Shown piece by piece: positions 1 through 11,650 of a DNA stretch of 64,000 nucleotides. Source of the DNA: Saxidomus purpurata (taxonomy: Eukaryota; Mollusca; Bivalvia; Venerida; Veneridae); the NCBI GenBank assembly GCA_022818135.1, contig JAFMSR010000001.1:8904334-8968333 (forward strand), in the 5' to 3' direction. Numbering within the stretch: the stretch's first letter is position 1; every line of letters begins with the position of its first letter. The notes under the pieces are model-generated. The model did no database searches, was not told where the DNA came from, and was given only the letters and a program-made list of their open reading frames with translations. Made by a program: the position numbers and the translations under genes.

Positions 1-287
1 ACTTTAATTTCGCGACACCGAAATTTCGCGATTTTTGTCTAATTTTGATGTTTTTATTAATTCGCGTATTTTTGAATTCACGAAGTTCAAGATCTTGAAA
101 ACTGAAAGTGGCGTCTTCATTGAATAACCTTAGTTTTTAACTTAAGTATACATTTTCACGGTATAAATTAACCCAAAGCCGAAATTGCCGTTCCCTGTAA
201 AAATGTTTAATCCTACTTGTATGTTTGTTGAATTAATCACTCGTACTACATATCACTCGCCTAACATGCACAAACTATATCAGGTTT

Positions 288-335
<48 letters not shown>

Positions 336-895
336 GGTGGTGTGCACTTCTGGGTGCTGTGGGGCTCGTTTTGGGGAGGCTGCGTTTTTGGTACGTGGCA
401 TTCCCTGTTTGATATTATTTTTGTTTTTTTGTAATTGGTCGATTAAAGTTCAGGTAAGAAAACAACCAAAGATGTGCAAACAAATTTTAATTCACACGAT
501 TTACAAGTTATTGTGAAACAAGCAAAGAGATCAGCTTGTACAACCTTATTGACACCAGTCCTGTCATCCGTGTTTTAACACGTCTGTGTATATAGACGCT
601 TAGATAATGATCAATTTACAACCTGCCATGTTGTTTATTTACGTTTTCGAACATGGGACTCACAAAACGAATTGGGAGTAAAGGGGTGAAACATATACCT
701 TGCATACGGCAAGGTACGGTCAGTTAATTTCATAACATACAAATGTTAAGTTGGTAAGTACCACAAATTCGAATGAAATTTAATTCGGATGAGGAAGTTT
801 TCACGACATTCTTGAATTCGCGAGGTACTGAAATCGCGAATATTAGCGAAAATTAAACGATCGCGAATAAAACCTGTTTTACAGTATAAGATAGG
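1..895. repeat. TTCGCG-rich interspersed element, left end outside the window
   Basis: Both edges carry related motifs rich in TTCGCG and GCGAAA. Near the left edge these are CGACACCGAAATTTCGCG; near 810-895 they are GCGAGGTACTGAAATCGCG followed by AACCTGTTTTACAGTA. They sit in roughly inverted arrangement, as expected of a non-autonomous TIR element. The left terminus seems to be cut by the window start. The element contains an inserted repeat copy at about 290-427 with a long GT microsatellite. I see no gene in it. The bivalve association of the motif is from memory and not verified here. Confidence 0.45.
290..427 (+). repeat. Constant-end repeat family, copy A, with (GT)n
   Basis: A run of GT repeats is followed by a segment shared with five other places in the window. 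It contains GGGGAGGCTGCGTTTTTGG and TACGTGGCATTCCCTG and ends in TATTATTTTTGTTTTTTT. All six copies stop at this same T-rich end while the other end varies. The pattern resembles target-primed retroposition with truncation at one end. The GT run explains the short valine/cysteine-rich open frames here, which are not genes. Confidence 0.75.
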
Positions 896-1189
896 TTTAA
901 AAGAATATAATAAAATGTAATGTTTATTGAAAATTAGGTATGGTGAAAGGTAAAAACAAGGCTAACGTACTGACAAGGGTGAGGCATGATCAAATGCAGG
1001 CAACGGCTGAACTGAGCTGCTCTGGTGTTGGGCGGAATAGAATGTCAGGTGGGGGGAGGCTGCTCTTGTGGTATTTTGTCCTGGGGCAAAAGGAAAACTT
1101 ATAGTAGTCAGTGGTTGCTGACTTTAACCAGTAGCATACTGTAGTGGATAACTATGTCTAGATTGACATGAGGGCGGGGTTAAGTAATC
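896..1189. other. Unassigned stretch
   Basis: No coding potential, tandem repeat or inverted repeat that I could support. Confidence 0.4.
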
Positions 1190-2250
1190 TTCTGTAAGAA
1201 TAACACCCGATTATTTATTATTTTGTACATAAGGGAAAGCATGCTGTCGATACGTCTGAGATCAAGTCAACCAGGTTGAAGGACTGTAACATGTTTGTCA
1301 CACTGACTGCCCGGGTGTAATCTGACGTTTTGGGGAGGCTGCGTTTTTGGTACGTGGCATTCCCTGTTTGATATTATTTTTGTTTTTTTGATCCAGTGGG
1401 CTGCTCGGCGTTTTACATCCTCTAACTGTTCAATTTGTGACAGTGTATAAGGTTACCATACTGCAGATACATAATCGAGCTGGGAGCGTACAAAAGTCTG
1501 GTATTCTGTGGACTTAAGGGATTCGGATTTAACCTTTAGATTACGTCGAAGAAAGCCTAGGGTTTTATTGTTGACCTATTTATGTGGTCGTCCCATGACA
1601 GGTCAGAAGATATATCAGCGCCTAAGTATCTGTCTGATGTGAATAATTGAAGGAGTATTCCATGAAGATAATAATAGGTTGGTATAGGATTTTTCCTTCT
1701 TTTGTGGCGTGGATAACTTGACATTTGGAATGGGTTAAATTCCATATTCCACTCCATCTCCCACTTTCAAGAATCTTAAGATCATTTTGAAAAGTAATTT
1801 ACTGACTGGCTGATGTTAGTGTAAGATAAATAGCTGTTTCATCAGCAAATAGGCGGACCTTGGAATTTACATTGTATGGGAGGTCATTTATGTATCCTAA
1901 GAAAAGAAGGGGACGGAGTACTGACCCATGTGGTACTCATGAGGACACTGGGATGGCTTCTGAGCGCATGTGATTTAGGACGACTGATTGCAATCGATTA
2001 TCCAGAAAGCTTTTGATCTATCTTAATGTTCGACCTCTTACTCAATAATAATGCATCATGAGCAAGACTTTCTCGTGACTGACCTAATCAAAAGCTTTAC
2101 TGAAATCGAGTAGGATAAGGGTCAACTTGTTTATCATTGTATACTGATGTGACCAAATCCTTGACAAGCATCACAAGTTGGATTAAACATGACCTCTTTC
2201 CTCTAAAACATATGATGACCTGATTCGGTATGTTGGTTACCAGAACTCCC
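1190..2250 (-). pseudogene. Decayed LINE reverse transcriptase (minus strand)
   Basis: Read on the minus strand, broken frames give reverse-transcriptase motifs of non-LTR retrotransposons. Around 2080-2150 is LILLDFSKAFD, the palm motif with the first catalytic Asp. Around 1830-1880 is [12 protein letters not shown], matching the (Y/F)ADD region with the second Asp replaced by Glu. Around 1590-1640 is YLGADISSDLSWDDHI, a hallmark of the C-terminal part of CR1/Jockey-type ORF2. Around 1390-1440 is QIEQLEDVKRRAAHWI. Stops and frameshifts interrupt it throughout, so it is dead. Copy B of the constant-end repeat is inserted at 1329-1389, splitting the C-terminal part: RAAHWI lies on one side and DYTRAVSVTNMLQ on the other. 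The exact clade is uncertain. Confidence 0.75.
1329..1389 (+). repeat. Constant-end repeat family, copy B, nested in a LINE
   Basis: A 61-bp copy runs from TTTTGGGGAGGCTGCG to the T-rich end ATTATTTTTGTTTTTTT. It sits antisense inside the dead LINE, whose protein homology continues on both sides. It therefore inserted after the LINE did. Confidence 0.8.
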
Positions 2251-2815
2251 AGATGATTCATTTAGTTTCATTTTCACAGAGAAACCAGACTAAGTGGTGA
2301 CTTTGGACTCAAAACTGATTGAAACTGATGATTTAAAGCTATTGTATTGGATATGTCATTATGGTGAAGTTTGTTTTGGGATTGCAGGGGTGGCAGGGAA
2401 GCCTTAAATCATCCAGTCATATTGTCTGTTAAACGCGACCGCTGTTAATCTACAATTGCTTGCTTGAACAGTACAAAAAGAGCGGGGACCGGACCCCTGT
2501 CGAAAACGTTCAACACCATGTGAATAATATAGAACTGTGTATACGGGGGTTTGTCAGTAAATGACTGTTTACCATTATTTGTTAATTTTTTCATGACAGT
2601 GTGTTATTTAGGTATATTTTTTTGGCATTTTAGTACTCTGGTGCCTTGGTCAAAGCAATGCTTGCTAGATCTTGTGTAGAAAAAATTCTTGTACCAGCCA
2701 TAACTTTGACTTATCTTTAATGTCTTGTTCAAGAAACTTGCTGTATGTAAACCCTGCCTTACAATTTGACAAAACTTGTTTTTTTACGTCTGACATCGGA
2801 GAAGTCCGTATACCA
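2251..2815. other. Unassigned stretch
   Basis: No gene or element boundaries that I can support. The short phrase TTAAATCATCCAGTCAT at about 2404 also opens the module at 2816, which suggests a partial duplicate of the module edge. Confidence 0.35.
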
Positions 2816-3440
2816 CCTTAAATCATCCAGTCATTAACAACATACACATGACTAAACTCTGTTTAACATTTACCTGTGAATAAAAGTTATCACTTTTCCA
2901 ACATATTAGTAAACAGTCAAACTTCTTTCCCATATCTTTGCATGACTTCTAAAGACGAGTCATGTGGTTTTCTTAACCAATGACGATCCATTATTATAAT
3001 ATTATGCAGTATGTGAATCACGCAGTAGATAACATGTGTTCCGTCAAAATACAAACTAGGGAAATATAACAAATTTTAAACAGGCTATAAATAGCTATAC
3101 ACTCAGCGTTTTTTCTTTTTAATAATTTATTTAGCATAATCCATAATAGAGATGTACACGGGATAACTTGATGTGAAGATGGATACCCAATTAGCGTCTA
3201 AAATAGGATACTTTCCCAGAAGTATTTCAGTATGGTTTCAGGCCTTCAATAATCACCGTTTAATTCTTAAAGGATGATTGATATCAAAGTAATGAGTACA
3301 CGAAACACATTTAACCTGTTCCAAACACTGCCACAGTTGTAATTTTGTGTTTTTCTATGCGTACCTCTCATCACCTTTGAAATGTTGTTTTAAAATCCTA
3401 GGATTACATTGCATGTTACAATTACTTTAGTTTACTTTAT
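2816..3440. repeat. Module copy 1 (shared with 21577-22480 and 52430-53337)
   Basis: Begins at AAATCATCCAGTCATTAAC and continues through CACTTTTCCAACATATTAG and TGACTTCTAAAGACGAG to CACGCAGTAGATAAC, then past 3300 to CCTAGGATTACATTGC. The order matches 52733-53337 closely and, for the first part, 22053-22330. I see no open frame. The copy at 21577-22480 lies just upstream of the TLDc-GTPase gene, so the module may be an old 5' flank of that gene type, or simply a dispersed repeat. Confidence 0.75.
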
Positions 3441-3441
3441 A

Positions 3442-4014
3442 TACACCAAGACAAAAATTAAGCACCCGCTGAAAGTTTTAGATTGACTTATTTAACGAAG
3501 CTTTATCATGAAAATACCGTCAACCTGAGCTAGGGAAGAAGAATGTAATCCGTAACAGCAACCCTCTGGCAAACAGAAAACGGCAAAACTGTAGTAATGT
3601 GTTGGGCTTTTCGGGTGATATTGTTGAACAATCGACGGGTGCCGTTTTATCCGAAATCAAAAACACATTTAAGTATTGAACTGCAAAGGTCATAGGAAGA
3701 TGTTAGGTGGCGAATTAGACTAAACAATGCAATTTTGAGTCTTAAGATGACATCCGTACTTCAATAGTAGAGTATACCTTTACTGTGCCTGGTCGACCAT
3801 CCTAACCCTGACTATGCTGCCTCCATATGAACATCGGATCTTTTTAAGACAATCTGCTTACACTCGCAGGACAAAATTGTTTGCAGTTTGTGCAGAGGGT
3901 TGCTGTTCTGATTTACAGCATTTTTTCCTTCGTTTATTTGCAGGTGGTTCCATGAAAGAATTTTTCAAGTCACTGCGTAACTTCCAGGGGGTGCTTAACT
4001 TTTTTCTAGGTGTA
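3442..4014. mobile_element. TIR element (MITE), about 573 bp, TA target duplication
   Basis: The left end TACACCAAGACAAAAATTAA and the right end TTAACTTTTTTCTAGGTGTA are imperfect inverted copies, extending inward to AAGCACCC / GGGTGCTT. Each end is flanked by TA. This is the structure of a Tc1/mariner-type non-autonomous element. A 69-codon open frame at 3814-4023 runs through the right end and has no recognisable features, so I do not call it a gene. Confidence 0.85.
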
Positions 4015-4139
4015 TATTTCTAAAACTCTGCTTTACTAGCGAAATTGACTTTATTTATATCAATCCGCATTCGAATGTTGCTTTTAAGGAAAAGTCTTAG
4101 TTTTGCTTACTTTTTTACATATTTTCGATAATGTTTAGA

Positions 4140-4281
4140 CAGTGAACCTATACATTTCAAGTAGGGCCTTTATATCTAAAAAATAAAACACAACCTGTTT
4201 GGTGGTCATAACTACAGAAAAAGGTAACAGGGAACCTATACATTTCAAGTAGGGCCTTTATATCTAAAAATAAAACCAACC
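4140..4281. repeat. Two-copy tandem duplication, about 86-bp period
   Basis: The block GAACCTATACATTTCAAG, continuing to AGGGCCTTTATATC, occurs at about 4143 and again at about 4230, followed both times by AAAACCAACCTG-like sequence. The copies are nearly identical, so the duplication looks recent. Confidence 0.85.
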
Positions 4282-4950
4282 TGTCAAAAAGAAAAATACC
4301 CAAAACCCAAAAAAATTGCTTATTATTAATTGATTATTGTTTGACGAAATAAAGGCGTAGGTATTTGAACAAGTTGACTTGTTGACAGCCCTACCCCACC
4401 GGGAACCTCATTTAACGGATCAGCTTTATTGAGGTAATATTTGTACAGAATCATCAGGACCCAGTTGTTCGAAACTTAATCGACAGTTAGTTTAACACCT
4501 GGATACATTGTATTCCGTATTTGAGGACTCGTCGTTGTCGCTTATTTTCCTAATTGGCTACATACATTCACACTCAAAACAATATGGCCAAGTTACCTTC
4601 GGTACAACATTTTCAACGCTGATTATAAGCCATACATACATGTCGAGAAATAATTCATAGTTAGAAACAATATAACTTGCATTGGCATCAGTATTGCGTT
4701 GCTTCCTCTTAGACAAAACGGCTTATTGACACAAGAACGTATTTTACTAAAGTTCAAATTTCGAGCATCCCAGTGCATCGCCTTTTTGTGAACATGACCA
4801 ACATTAACACCGTTTACTAACATTTCTAGAACTGATGAGGTGTTTCCGTACCTACGCTGCTAACAAGACATCCATGTGCAAACTCAACTTCTGGAATGAC
4901 GAAATAACAAGATAAAGCCAAAAGCAAATGTCCGTTATCTTTGCTGTTTA
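4282..4950. other. Unassigned stretch
   Basis: No supported gene. A 66-codon minus-strand frame at 4623-4823 has no recognisable motifs. Confidence 0.35.
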
Positions 4951-5468
4951 TATTTTATTTCAGTTTGTGTATACGGAAATGACAACAGTCCTGATCAAGT
5001 AAAATGTTGTATATCCTTGCTCTGTCTCAGTTCAATCGTCTGAACTCATTGGTTTGAAAGAAATGTCTAGAGTGTTCAATCTGTCCACCCAGCTAATGGG
5101 TAATGAACTGACAAACAGATTAGGTCAGGGTTTAAAGAAGTTATTTATCGCATTGGTTTTGGAGTCAAGCTATGGTGCTATGGTAGGGATTTTGTTAGGG
5201 TTAGTATTAGTGTTTGGATTCAGGTTATTTTCTTAAAAACACAATGTTCATTTATATGCATAGTTAGGGCAGACGGATTGTAAAAATGCTCGTAAGAAAT
5301 CTCTATGATTATCCCCATTACGCTACAAAAAAGGCAAAAATTATTACTGTCATTGTGATGTAGGCCAGAACAGATGGCGTACTTAAAATGAACTTGGACT
5401 GTTCATAAGGCACAATGTATTGAGATAAAAAGAATTGTAACTGACAGAGAATTTTTCTTAATGTAAAG

Positions 5469-5486
5469 AAAAAAAAAAAAAAAAAA
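5469..5486. repeat. Poly-A tract
   Basis: About 18 consecutive A residues; the partner copy near 56380 lacks it. Confidence 0.9.
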
Positions 5487-6164
5487 GATTCGCTTATAAA
5501 GACACATTACGCAACTGAACGAAGGAAAAAACTTTGGGGTTCCAAGGGGTAATGTCTAAATATTTTTTACGGTATTTGCAACTGGCTTGCCACATCTTCC
5601 TTCTCTGTTTCTCAAGTAGGTACCATTGCCGTTTATATTGACATATTTTCCTCTGCCTATTCTGTTGTTGTAAGCATAGTTCATTTAATGCATATGGCTA
5701 TTGAGTCGGTTGTTCCCTGTGAATAAGGTAGAAATATTGACAAAAAGAGAGCCAAAGATGACCAACTAGGTTTTCCAGATGTAATAAGACTTTTGCTCTT
5801 ACTTAAATGTCCTTTGTAATTAAGCACAAATATCTAAAATTAAGATCTTATTTTCCATATTCCCTAATAATCACTACAAAATATTAATATTCACACAAAC
5901 ATGTAAATGGAAGGCCAAACAACATTCGCATAAGACATACCTATTAAAGAGCACAATTAAGTCTTAACTAGCATGGTTTTTTAAACAGACCTATATGTCG
6001 CCCATTCAACATGTCCCCGTCCCTCTCAAAGAAAAGAATTCACAGGGCCAATCTGTCTCCAAACTTTATGTACAACTGTACTTCATTATGATGCTTCTGG
6101 TTAATTTTGATGAAATTAAATCAAAGAAGTTTTGCTGATGAAGAGCGGACAATATTGATAACCC

Positions 6165-6600
6165 TTTTAGGCCCATGTTACCTTGACCTTTAACCATATG
6201 ACCCCAAAGTATAACACACACAACTAGCTTCATACTGATAGTTCATACCATGTTTTATGAAAGTCCAACTCGAGTTTTGGAGTCGAAGACCTAAGAAGAT
6301 TTTCTCCAATTTTAAACCACTGTGACGTGGATCTTTGACGTCACACTGGTGCTCACTCGAAAGTTTGATAAAAATCTAACTAGGAAATTGAAGTTTGAGG
6401 GCGGAAAATAATTCACATTTCAGGTCCTTTTGCCCTTGACCTTTGACTATTAAACTCCAAATTGTACTATGCACAACAATACTTCATACTGATGTTTACC
6501 TCATACTTTGATGAAAATCGAACAAAGGGATTTGGACGTGAAGAGCAGACAGGGTAATGCGGACGGACGAACGGAAAATGGAAAAACAATATGTCTTACC
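6165..6600. repeat. Internal tandem of TGACCTTTGAC-type units
   Basis: About three diverged units of roughly 140-150 bp, each with ACCTTGACCTTTAACC or a variant, an ATACTTCATACTGATG-like phrase and a GAAGAGCGGACA phrase. The partner tandem is at 57040-57500. Non-coding. Confidence 0.65.
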
Positions 6601-7366
6601 ATGAATGGGGGAGATATATAAGAGCAAAGGTCACCACGCTATGTCCTTCATGTACAAATACCAACAAACTGTACGTAAAGGTGGAATGCACGTACCATTA
6701 CTCAAACAGTACTTTATTTACAATGATAAATAAAAAACAGCACAGCACATTACATTAGAATAAAGGCATATTAATAGTAGCAATCAAGATGGTGAAAATA
6801 GCTAACATGTTGTCATTTACATGTACTATAATGCTGTCATCTACAGAAATAAATAAACATCTATGACCCTGCGACATCACTCTATGACCACCAATAGTTA
6901 TAGTATATTTCAGTGAAAAGTATCATGTATAATTTGCATTCCTCTAACAAAAGCCTAGGAGATCTCAGGTATTTATACACATTTATATCGAATCGAAAAG
7001 AGCAAAACATACCGGAAGACACATGTCAGACCGGTGACTATTTTTGTACCTTCCAAGTTTTAGACTAAACAATTTAGAATAAATCAGTTACTTCAGGGCC
7101 TTACATATTCATATTTCTAATAATTTAATCATAATGCTAATAATTATCATGGACATAAATGATAAAAAATATGTGCATATATGAAACACGAAGAAAACGG
7201 CCTTTAAGTGTAAATACCTTCACCATGTCTTTATATATGGCACAGATAGAACTGTACTTGTATATTTTGTATATCTGTGAGATAACAATTGTTTTATCCC
7301 TGTCATACAAAATTACTTGTAAAATGTCTACATATCAACATTGTACACTTATTTATAGCTGCAAAT

Positions 7367-7402
7367 GTGACACACACACAGGCACACGCACACACACTCG
7401 CC
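7367..7402. repeat. CA-rich simple repeat
   Basis: Short impure (CA)n around 7370-7400 within the duplicated spacer. It accounts for the THTGTRTHTRP run in an open frame that I do not consider a gene. Confidence 0.8.
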
Positions 7403-8715
7403 CACGAAAGTTGTATGTTACAAAAAGTACTCATAGAAATATAATAGTTGTGACATACATAGCAATCATTTATATAAGACGTCTATACTCGTAACATACA
7501 TGAATGTAGCTTCATCTTTGGATTATAAGCTTGTGTAAGGTCTATTTTGTGACGAATTTACTTGTTTATTTCTGTATGTGTTAAAAATATACGCGTGCAA
7601 TATTTGTATCTGTTGCCTCGTCTCAATGTATTTCCTACAAAAGTAAACACTCTTTCCCAGCTTAGTAAGGTGTATTATCTTATTGATAAAATGTCTATAA
7701 AGTAACAGTAAATAAGATTCATATATATTTATTAACATACTCTTCCTAAAAAGACGTATAATAGCGAGGCTTCTGTTAGCACTTTTGGAGACAAATTCTT
7801 AAAAACAATTACAAAGTGTCAAAAATAATATTAATACTTTTGCAATAAATTGAAATGTGACACGAGAGCAAGGGCACCGCTGTGCGTAGCATATACGCAT
7901 GAAAATAACCTATTAAAACACCTTCAGAAATTTGAAGTTTGTATGATCTATCGAATTTGTGTTTTAAAAGGAGTGGAAGAAAAACGGTTTTGACTCAGTT
8001 CATTTATTCGTTACGTTTGTTATTCCATGATGTGTAAGGTTTCACTTTCCTTTTAACATCCTACATATTAAGACAATACAACCGTGGCCTCAGACCTTAG
8101 ATTAATATTAATCATCTAGTGACAATGTGAAGTAAGTGGCCAAAGAATTTATTTGTTATTGAGAGGAAACTGTTTTCCAAACATAGGTAAACGTGACCTT
8201 GTATTACTGAACAAACTATCAGACCCCGTGCTTATGAAACTTATTTCAAGCTCAACTGAGTTTGAGCACAAAACGACTTTAACTTGTTAATCCATACATT
8301 GTAAGAAACTAAAGAGGTATAGTTTAACAGTCATCGAAACATATTTATGTAAAACACATTTGATTCATCTTTATAAAGAATTGATAAAATGATACAATAT
8401 TGGATTGATCTAAACTATTACCATGATACTCAGGTGAGCACGAAAACCGTTTTATAAGGGGCTCAAAATGCCAAAGAATCCGCTGTTTGATGTACATGTA
8501 TAAACATGTCAGGGTGAAACCATTTGTAGTTTTAGGCAACAATTGCTCCAATTCATGACTATAATGTTCACAGTAAATAAGATACTAGAGCAAACTGTAG
8601 TAACTATCCTCACTTTCTTGTGTGTGTTACTTTTAGAATTCGTCTCATAACAATGTTGTTCTTTCTTTTTCAAATTTTACCATTGTACAAAGGTGTATAA
8701 AACTATGTTATCACT

Positions 8716-11650
8716 TTAATCCATCATTGACGTCGGTTTCTCGTTTTCAATTTCTTCCAAATACACCTCTCCGTATTTCCGGATATTGTCGAAAGCCTCT
8801 GAAATTATAGTATAATTTTATCTGTGTTCAATAAGACTGTAAATGTTGAAATGTGCTTAAACAAGCTGTAATCAAACACTATGGAGCAATACTTGTTCAG
8901 TGAGAAATAAACACTACGACTAAACAGAAATATATACCTTCTGGTCTTTATGAAATGATCCTTTACACATGAATGCAGTCACTACGATTGCATCGTCGAA
9001 TTGCAATTCCAAGTAATGAGGCAGACTTATGTTTTTTGTTATACAGAGTAACACTGGGAAAAACAGCAAGTCCTATCTGACAGTGTTATATAGAGGCCAA
9101 ACCTTTAGCGTATCAATAGGTGTTGAATCGTTAAGTTCCCTTTCAATCTAAAGCATATTTAATGCAGACCTGTAGTTAATATGTCATGCAAAATTTCAGC
9201 GTCTGTATTTTCTTAATATGTTTGTCAGAGTTGACAGTCTACTAAAATATTCCTTATAATTGCTACAATATGCCTACTTTTGAAGATTTACAGTAAAAGT
9301 TTTGAGCTTACCTATAAGTAATGCATCTGATTCAGGAACAACTTTGTCTTCGTGTGTGTAGTTAATCACTGGGAATATCCTGTTTTCTTTAAAGTCAAAC
9401 ATTCTGATGAGGTTGTCCTTGCGTTTCCTTATATCGTGATCTTCAAACACACACAACTTGCAGTTACGCACTGTATTACTTAACAAATCCCCTTTTGTTA
9501 TGATGACAACGTATGGAATGCCTGGAAACGGTGCAAGTTCGCAATCTATCATTTAATTTTTAGTTTGAGTTCACTCGATTTATAAAAGGAAACGAAGAAA
9601 AGATAATACAATGTCATAGTAATTACACAACAAAGAAAGTTACAATTACATGTAACCATTATGTAAGTGTTGTAATAGCTCTTTTTATTTTATGTTTTTC
9701 GCTGGTTTATCAAAATATAACGGTAGATTATATTCCGATAAGCTCACTGTCCACGCAGTGAAATTATCTAAAAACAAAAATAATATCAAACAGGGAATGC
9801 CACGTACCAAAGACGCAGCCTCCCCAACCCGGATTAACGTTAAAAGTATACCGAGCGTAATGATTGCCGGAAACCATATGACGATGACGTCGTTAAAATG
9901 ACGTCAAGTTTGCGATGCCTTCTGATGATGATTTCTGGTGACATTAAACTCAACAAAAGTAGTTGGAGACATAAAATAAACAGAAAAATTGGTATCGAGG
10001 TCATATCACGATAATTTCACTCGTGATCACCAAAAGTAGTTATTTTCACTCGTAAACATATATATCACTTTTGGTGCCCACTCGGTGTAATTATAACGTG
10101 ATCGTACACCGAAACTAACAATTATCCTCTATTTAACTAAAATCTTCTAAAGTAAAGTTGTACATAAAAAGAAAAAAACTGTATGACAAGTGGAAGGAAT
10201 ACACTAGTACCTCACCTCTTTCCCGAATCCAATTTTTCAGTGACAAAAAAGTATCCTGCAACTTTTTTGATATATCAATATGTGTCGAAATATCAAAAAT
10301 AAAGCAGACACAGTGAACTCTGTCTTTCTTTTCAGGTTGCTTCTTGAATTCTTTGGATTCTCTTTGTATCCCTTTCTTTATCTGCATGTTTAGAATAAAT
10401 ATTGTCACTTAGTGCAAAGAATACAACTTATTAATGAAAGATGTTTTAAGAAAATACAAAGAAAATCGACCCTATGAGATATATGTAAAGATATATGTAA
10501 AGATTTATGTTATAAAAAAAGATCACAGTTCTAGCAATACGTATATGAAAATTCATTTTTTATAGTGCTTGATCAAATATTTAATTTACATGAAACGCGT
10601 AGCACAGTTTGGTTTGTTAAAAAATCATAATTTGAAAAGCCAGATAAAGTCAAATTTTATTTCCATTATTGCATATATTACATTTTAAGGATTATAAGGT
10701 TTTATATCAAAAGACAATACACATGTACATATATTAAATTACACTACACTTGTGACACAATTTTTACTTTCTATTGCATGTACTTCATTGATCAGCACAA
10801 GAGGTAAAATATTAATAAGTAGCTATTTTTTTACGTCAGTCTCTGGCCAATTGTGCTCTCTCTTAATATACGAAGTTTTGCAAAAAAGAGTCTCAGATTG
10901 CAAATATTTCAGAAGCAAGTAATTTTTAGTTTTCTTTTTTCAAGATTTAGCCCTGCATTCTAATCTTCAATAACTATGTTTGTAATGGAAAATTGATTTT
11001 GCTTTCGCATTTCTTTTGTCATAGCATTTTGTGTAGATAGCTGGAATTTGTCAATCGATATTGTATTGAAAGAAAATGTCTTTAAATTGTCTTTAAATGG
11101 GATTCAGCTTTCTTTAAATGATGTTTCAGGATTTAAACTTACTCTGGACCCGTTTGGTACGTCACCTTGGATAACAAATTTGATATCATCCAAGGTGACA
11201 CCCTCTTTTTCTTGAAAGCCCGGTGTATCTCCGATGTATACATTGCTGTCATAAAGTTCCCCGGAGTCATGCTTGTATTTCATTTGATACATCTTAAACT
11301 GAAAAGATTCAGAGACCCTGAATTATTAATCGGCAAATGTCAACACTTGTCTTCAACAACTTTAAGCCGCATAAAATAGCACGAAAAATAATTTATTAGA
11401 ACGGTATATTTAAGACAAAAATTAAACATGTCAATATGTAAATCCTAACCTTCTCTGTCGTAGTTTCTTTTGGGTAATCACTGGATGGTTTGCCCGCTCC
11501 ATATCCCACTGATGCAGTGGAATTTATTTCACCTGTCAAAGCGGATACCAATGAATCGATTAAACTTGTTTTGCCACTACACACAGCTCCGATGCACAGC
11601 ACACGCAGTTGTTTTTCTTTCAGCTTCTTTAGTTTTGCTCCCATCTGCAT
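8716..11650 (-). CDS. IFI44-like GTPase without a TLDc domain (gene 2), five exons
   Basis: Proposed coding exons on the minus strand are 11450-11650, 11143-11298, 10216-10381, 9312-9521 and 8716-8798. Their lengths (201, 156, 166, 210, 83 nt) sum to 816 nt, one frame of 271 residues with a TAA stop. Every donor begins GT and every acceptor ends AG. G1 is GAVCSGKTS (about residues 20-28), G3 is GDTPGF in exon 2, and G4 is IITKGD in exon 4, followed by IFPVINYTHED, typical of the IFI44 family. GTP binding and hydrolysis and an innate immune role follow from family knowledge, not from direct evidence here. No TLDc exon fits in the roughly 0.8 kb between this gene and gene 1, so it is a TLD-less member or lost its 5' end. 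The in-frame sequence just upstream of the ATG resembles that of gene 3, so a 5' extension or extra exon is possible. Confidence 0.85.
9690..10130. mobile_element. Insertion of about 440 bp in an intron of gene 2
   Basis: The paralogous intron in gene 3 is 216 bp against 694 bp here. Homology breaks near TAGCTCTTTTT at about 9685 and resumes near TTGTACATAAAAAG at about 10155. The insert carries repeat copy E and ends with TCGTACACCGAAACTAAC. The reverse complement of that phrase, GTTAGTTTCGGTGTACGA, occurs at about 14297-14314 in an intron of gene 1, so a dispersed element is involved. Its exact termini are not resolved. Confidence 0.65.
9770..9828 (-). repeat. Constant-end repeat family, copy E (reverse orientation)
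   Basis: AAAAACAAAAATAATATC leads into GGGAATGCCACGTACC, then CGCAGCCTCCCCA, where homology stops. It lies in the intron of gene 2 between the third and fourth exons, within an insert that the paralogous intron of gene 3 lacks. Confidence 0.85.

Larger units (their letters stand above)
4950..8715. repeat. Spacer half of the segmental duplication, copy 1
   Basis: The whole stretch has a collinear partner at about 55870-60708. Matching landmarks include CTGATCAAGTAAAATGTTG (4992; 55911), AATCTGTCCACC (5079; 56000), TTTATATTGACATATTTTCC (5632; 56537), GGGAGATATATAAGAGC-like sequence (6608; 57515) and CACGAAAGTTGTATG-like sequence (7403; 58336). Divergence is appreciable, so the duplication is not recent. 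No conserved open frame: the 60-codon frame at 5054-5236 is broken in the partner copy. The stretch lies 3' of gene 2. Confidence 0.85.

Noticed and set aside
185..516. Valine/cysteine-rich open frames
   Set aside because: They translate a GT microsatellite.
5054..5236. 60-codon frame with a hydrophobic C-terminus
   Set aside because: The paralogous sequence near 55985-56110 is broken by stops and indels, so there is no sign of selection.
7367..7402. CRISPR-like or regularly spaced array
   Set aside because: Only simple CA repeats. No spaced identical repeats occur anywhere in the window, and the DNA is eukaryotic.
7159..7494. 111-codon frame
   Set aside because: Low-complexity AT- and CA-rich sequence, not conserved in the partner spacer.
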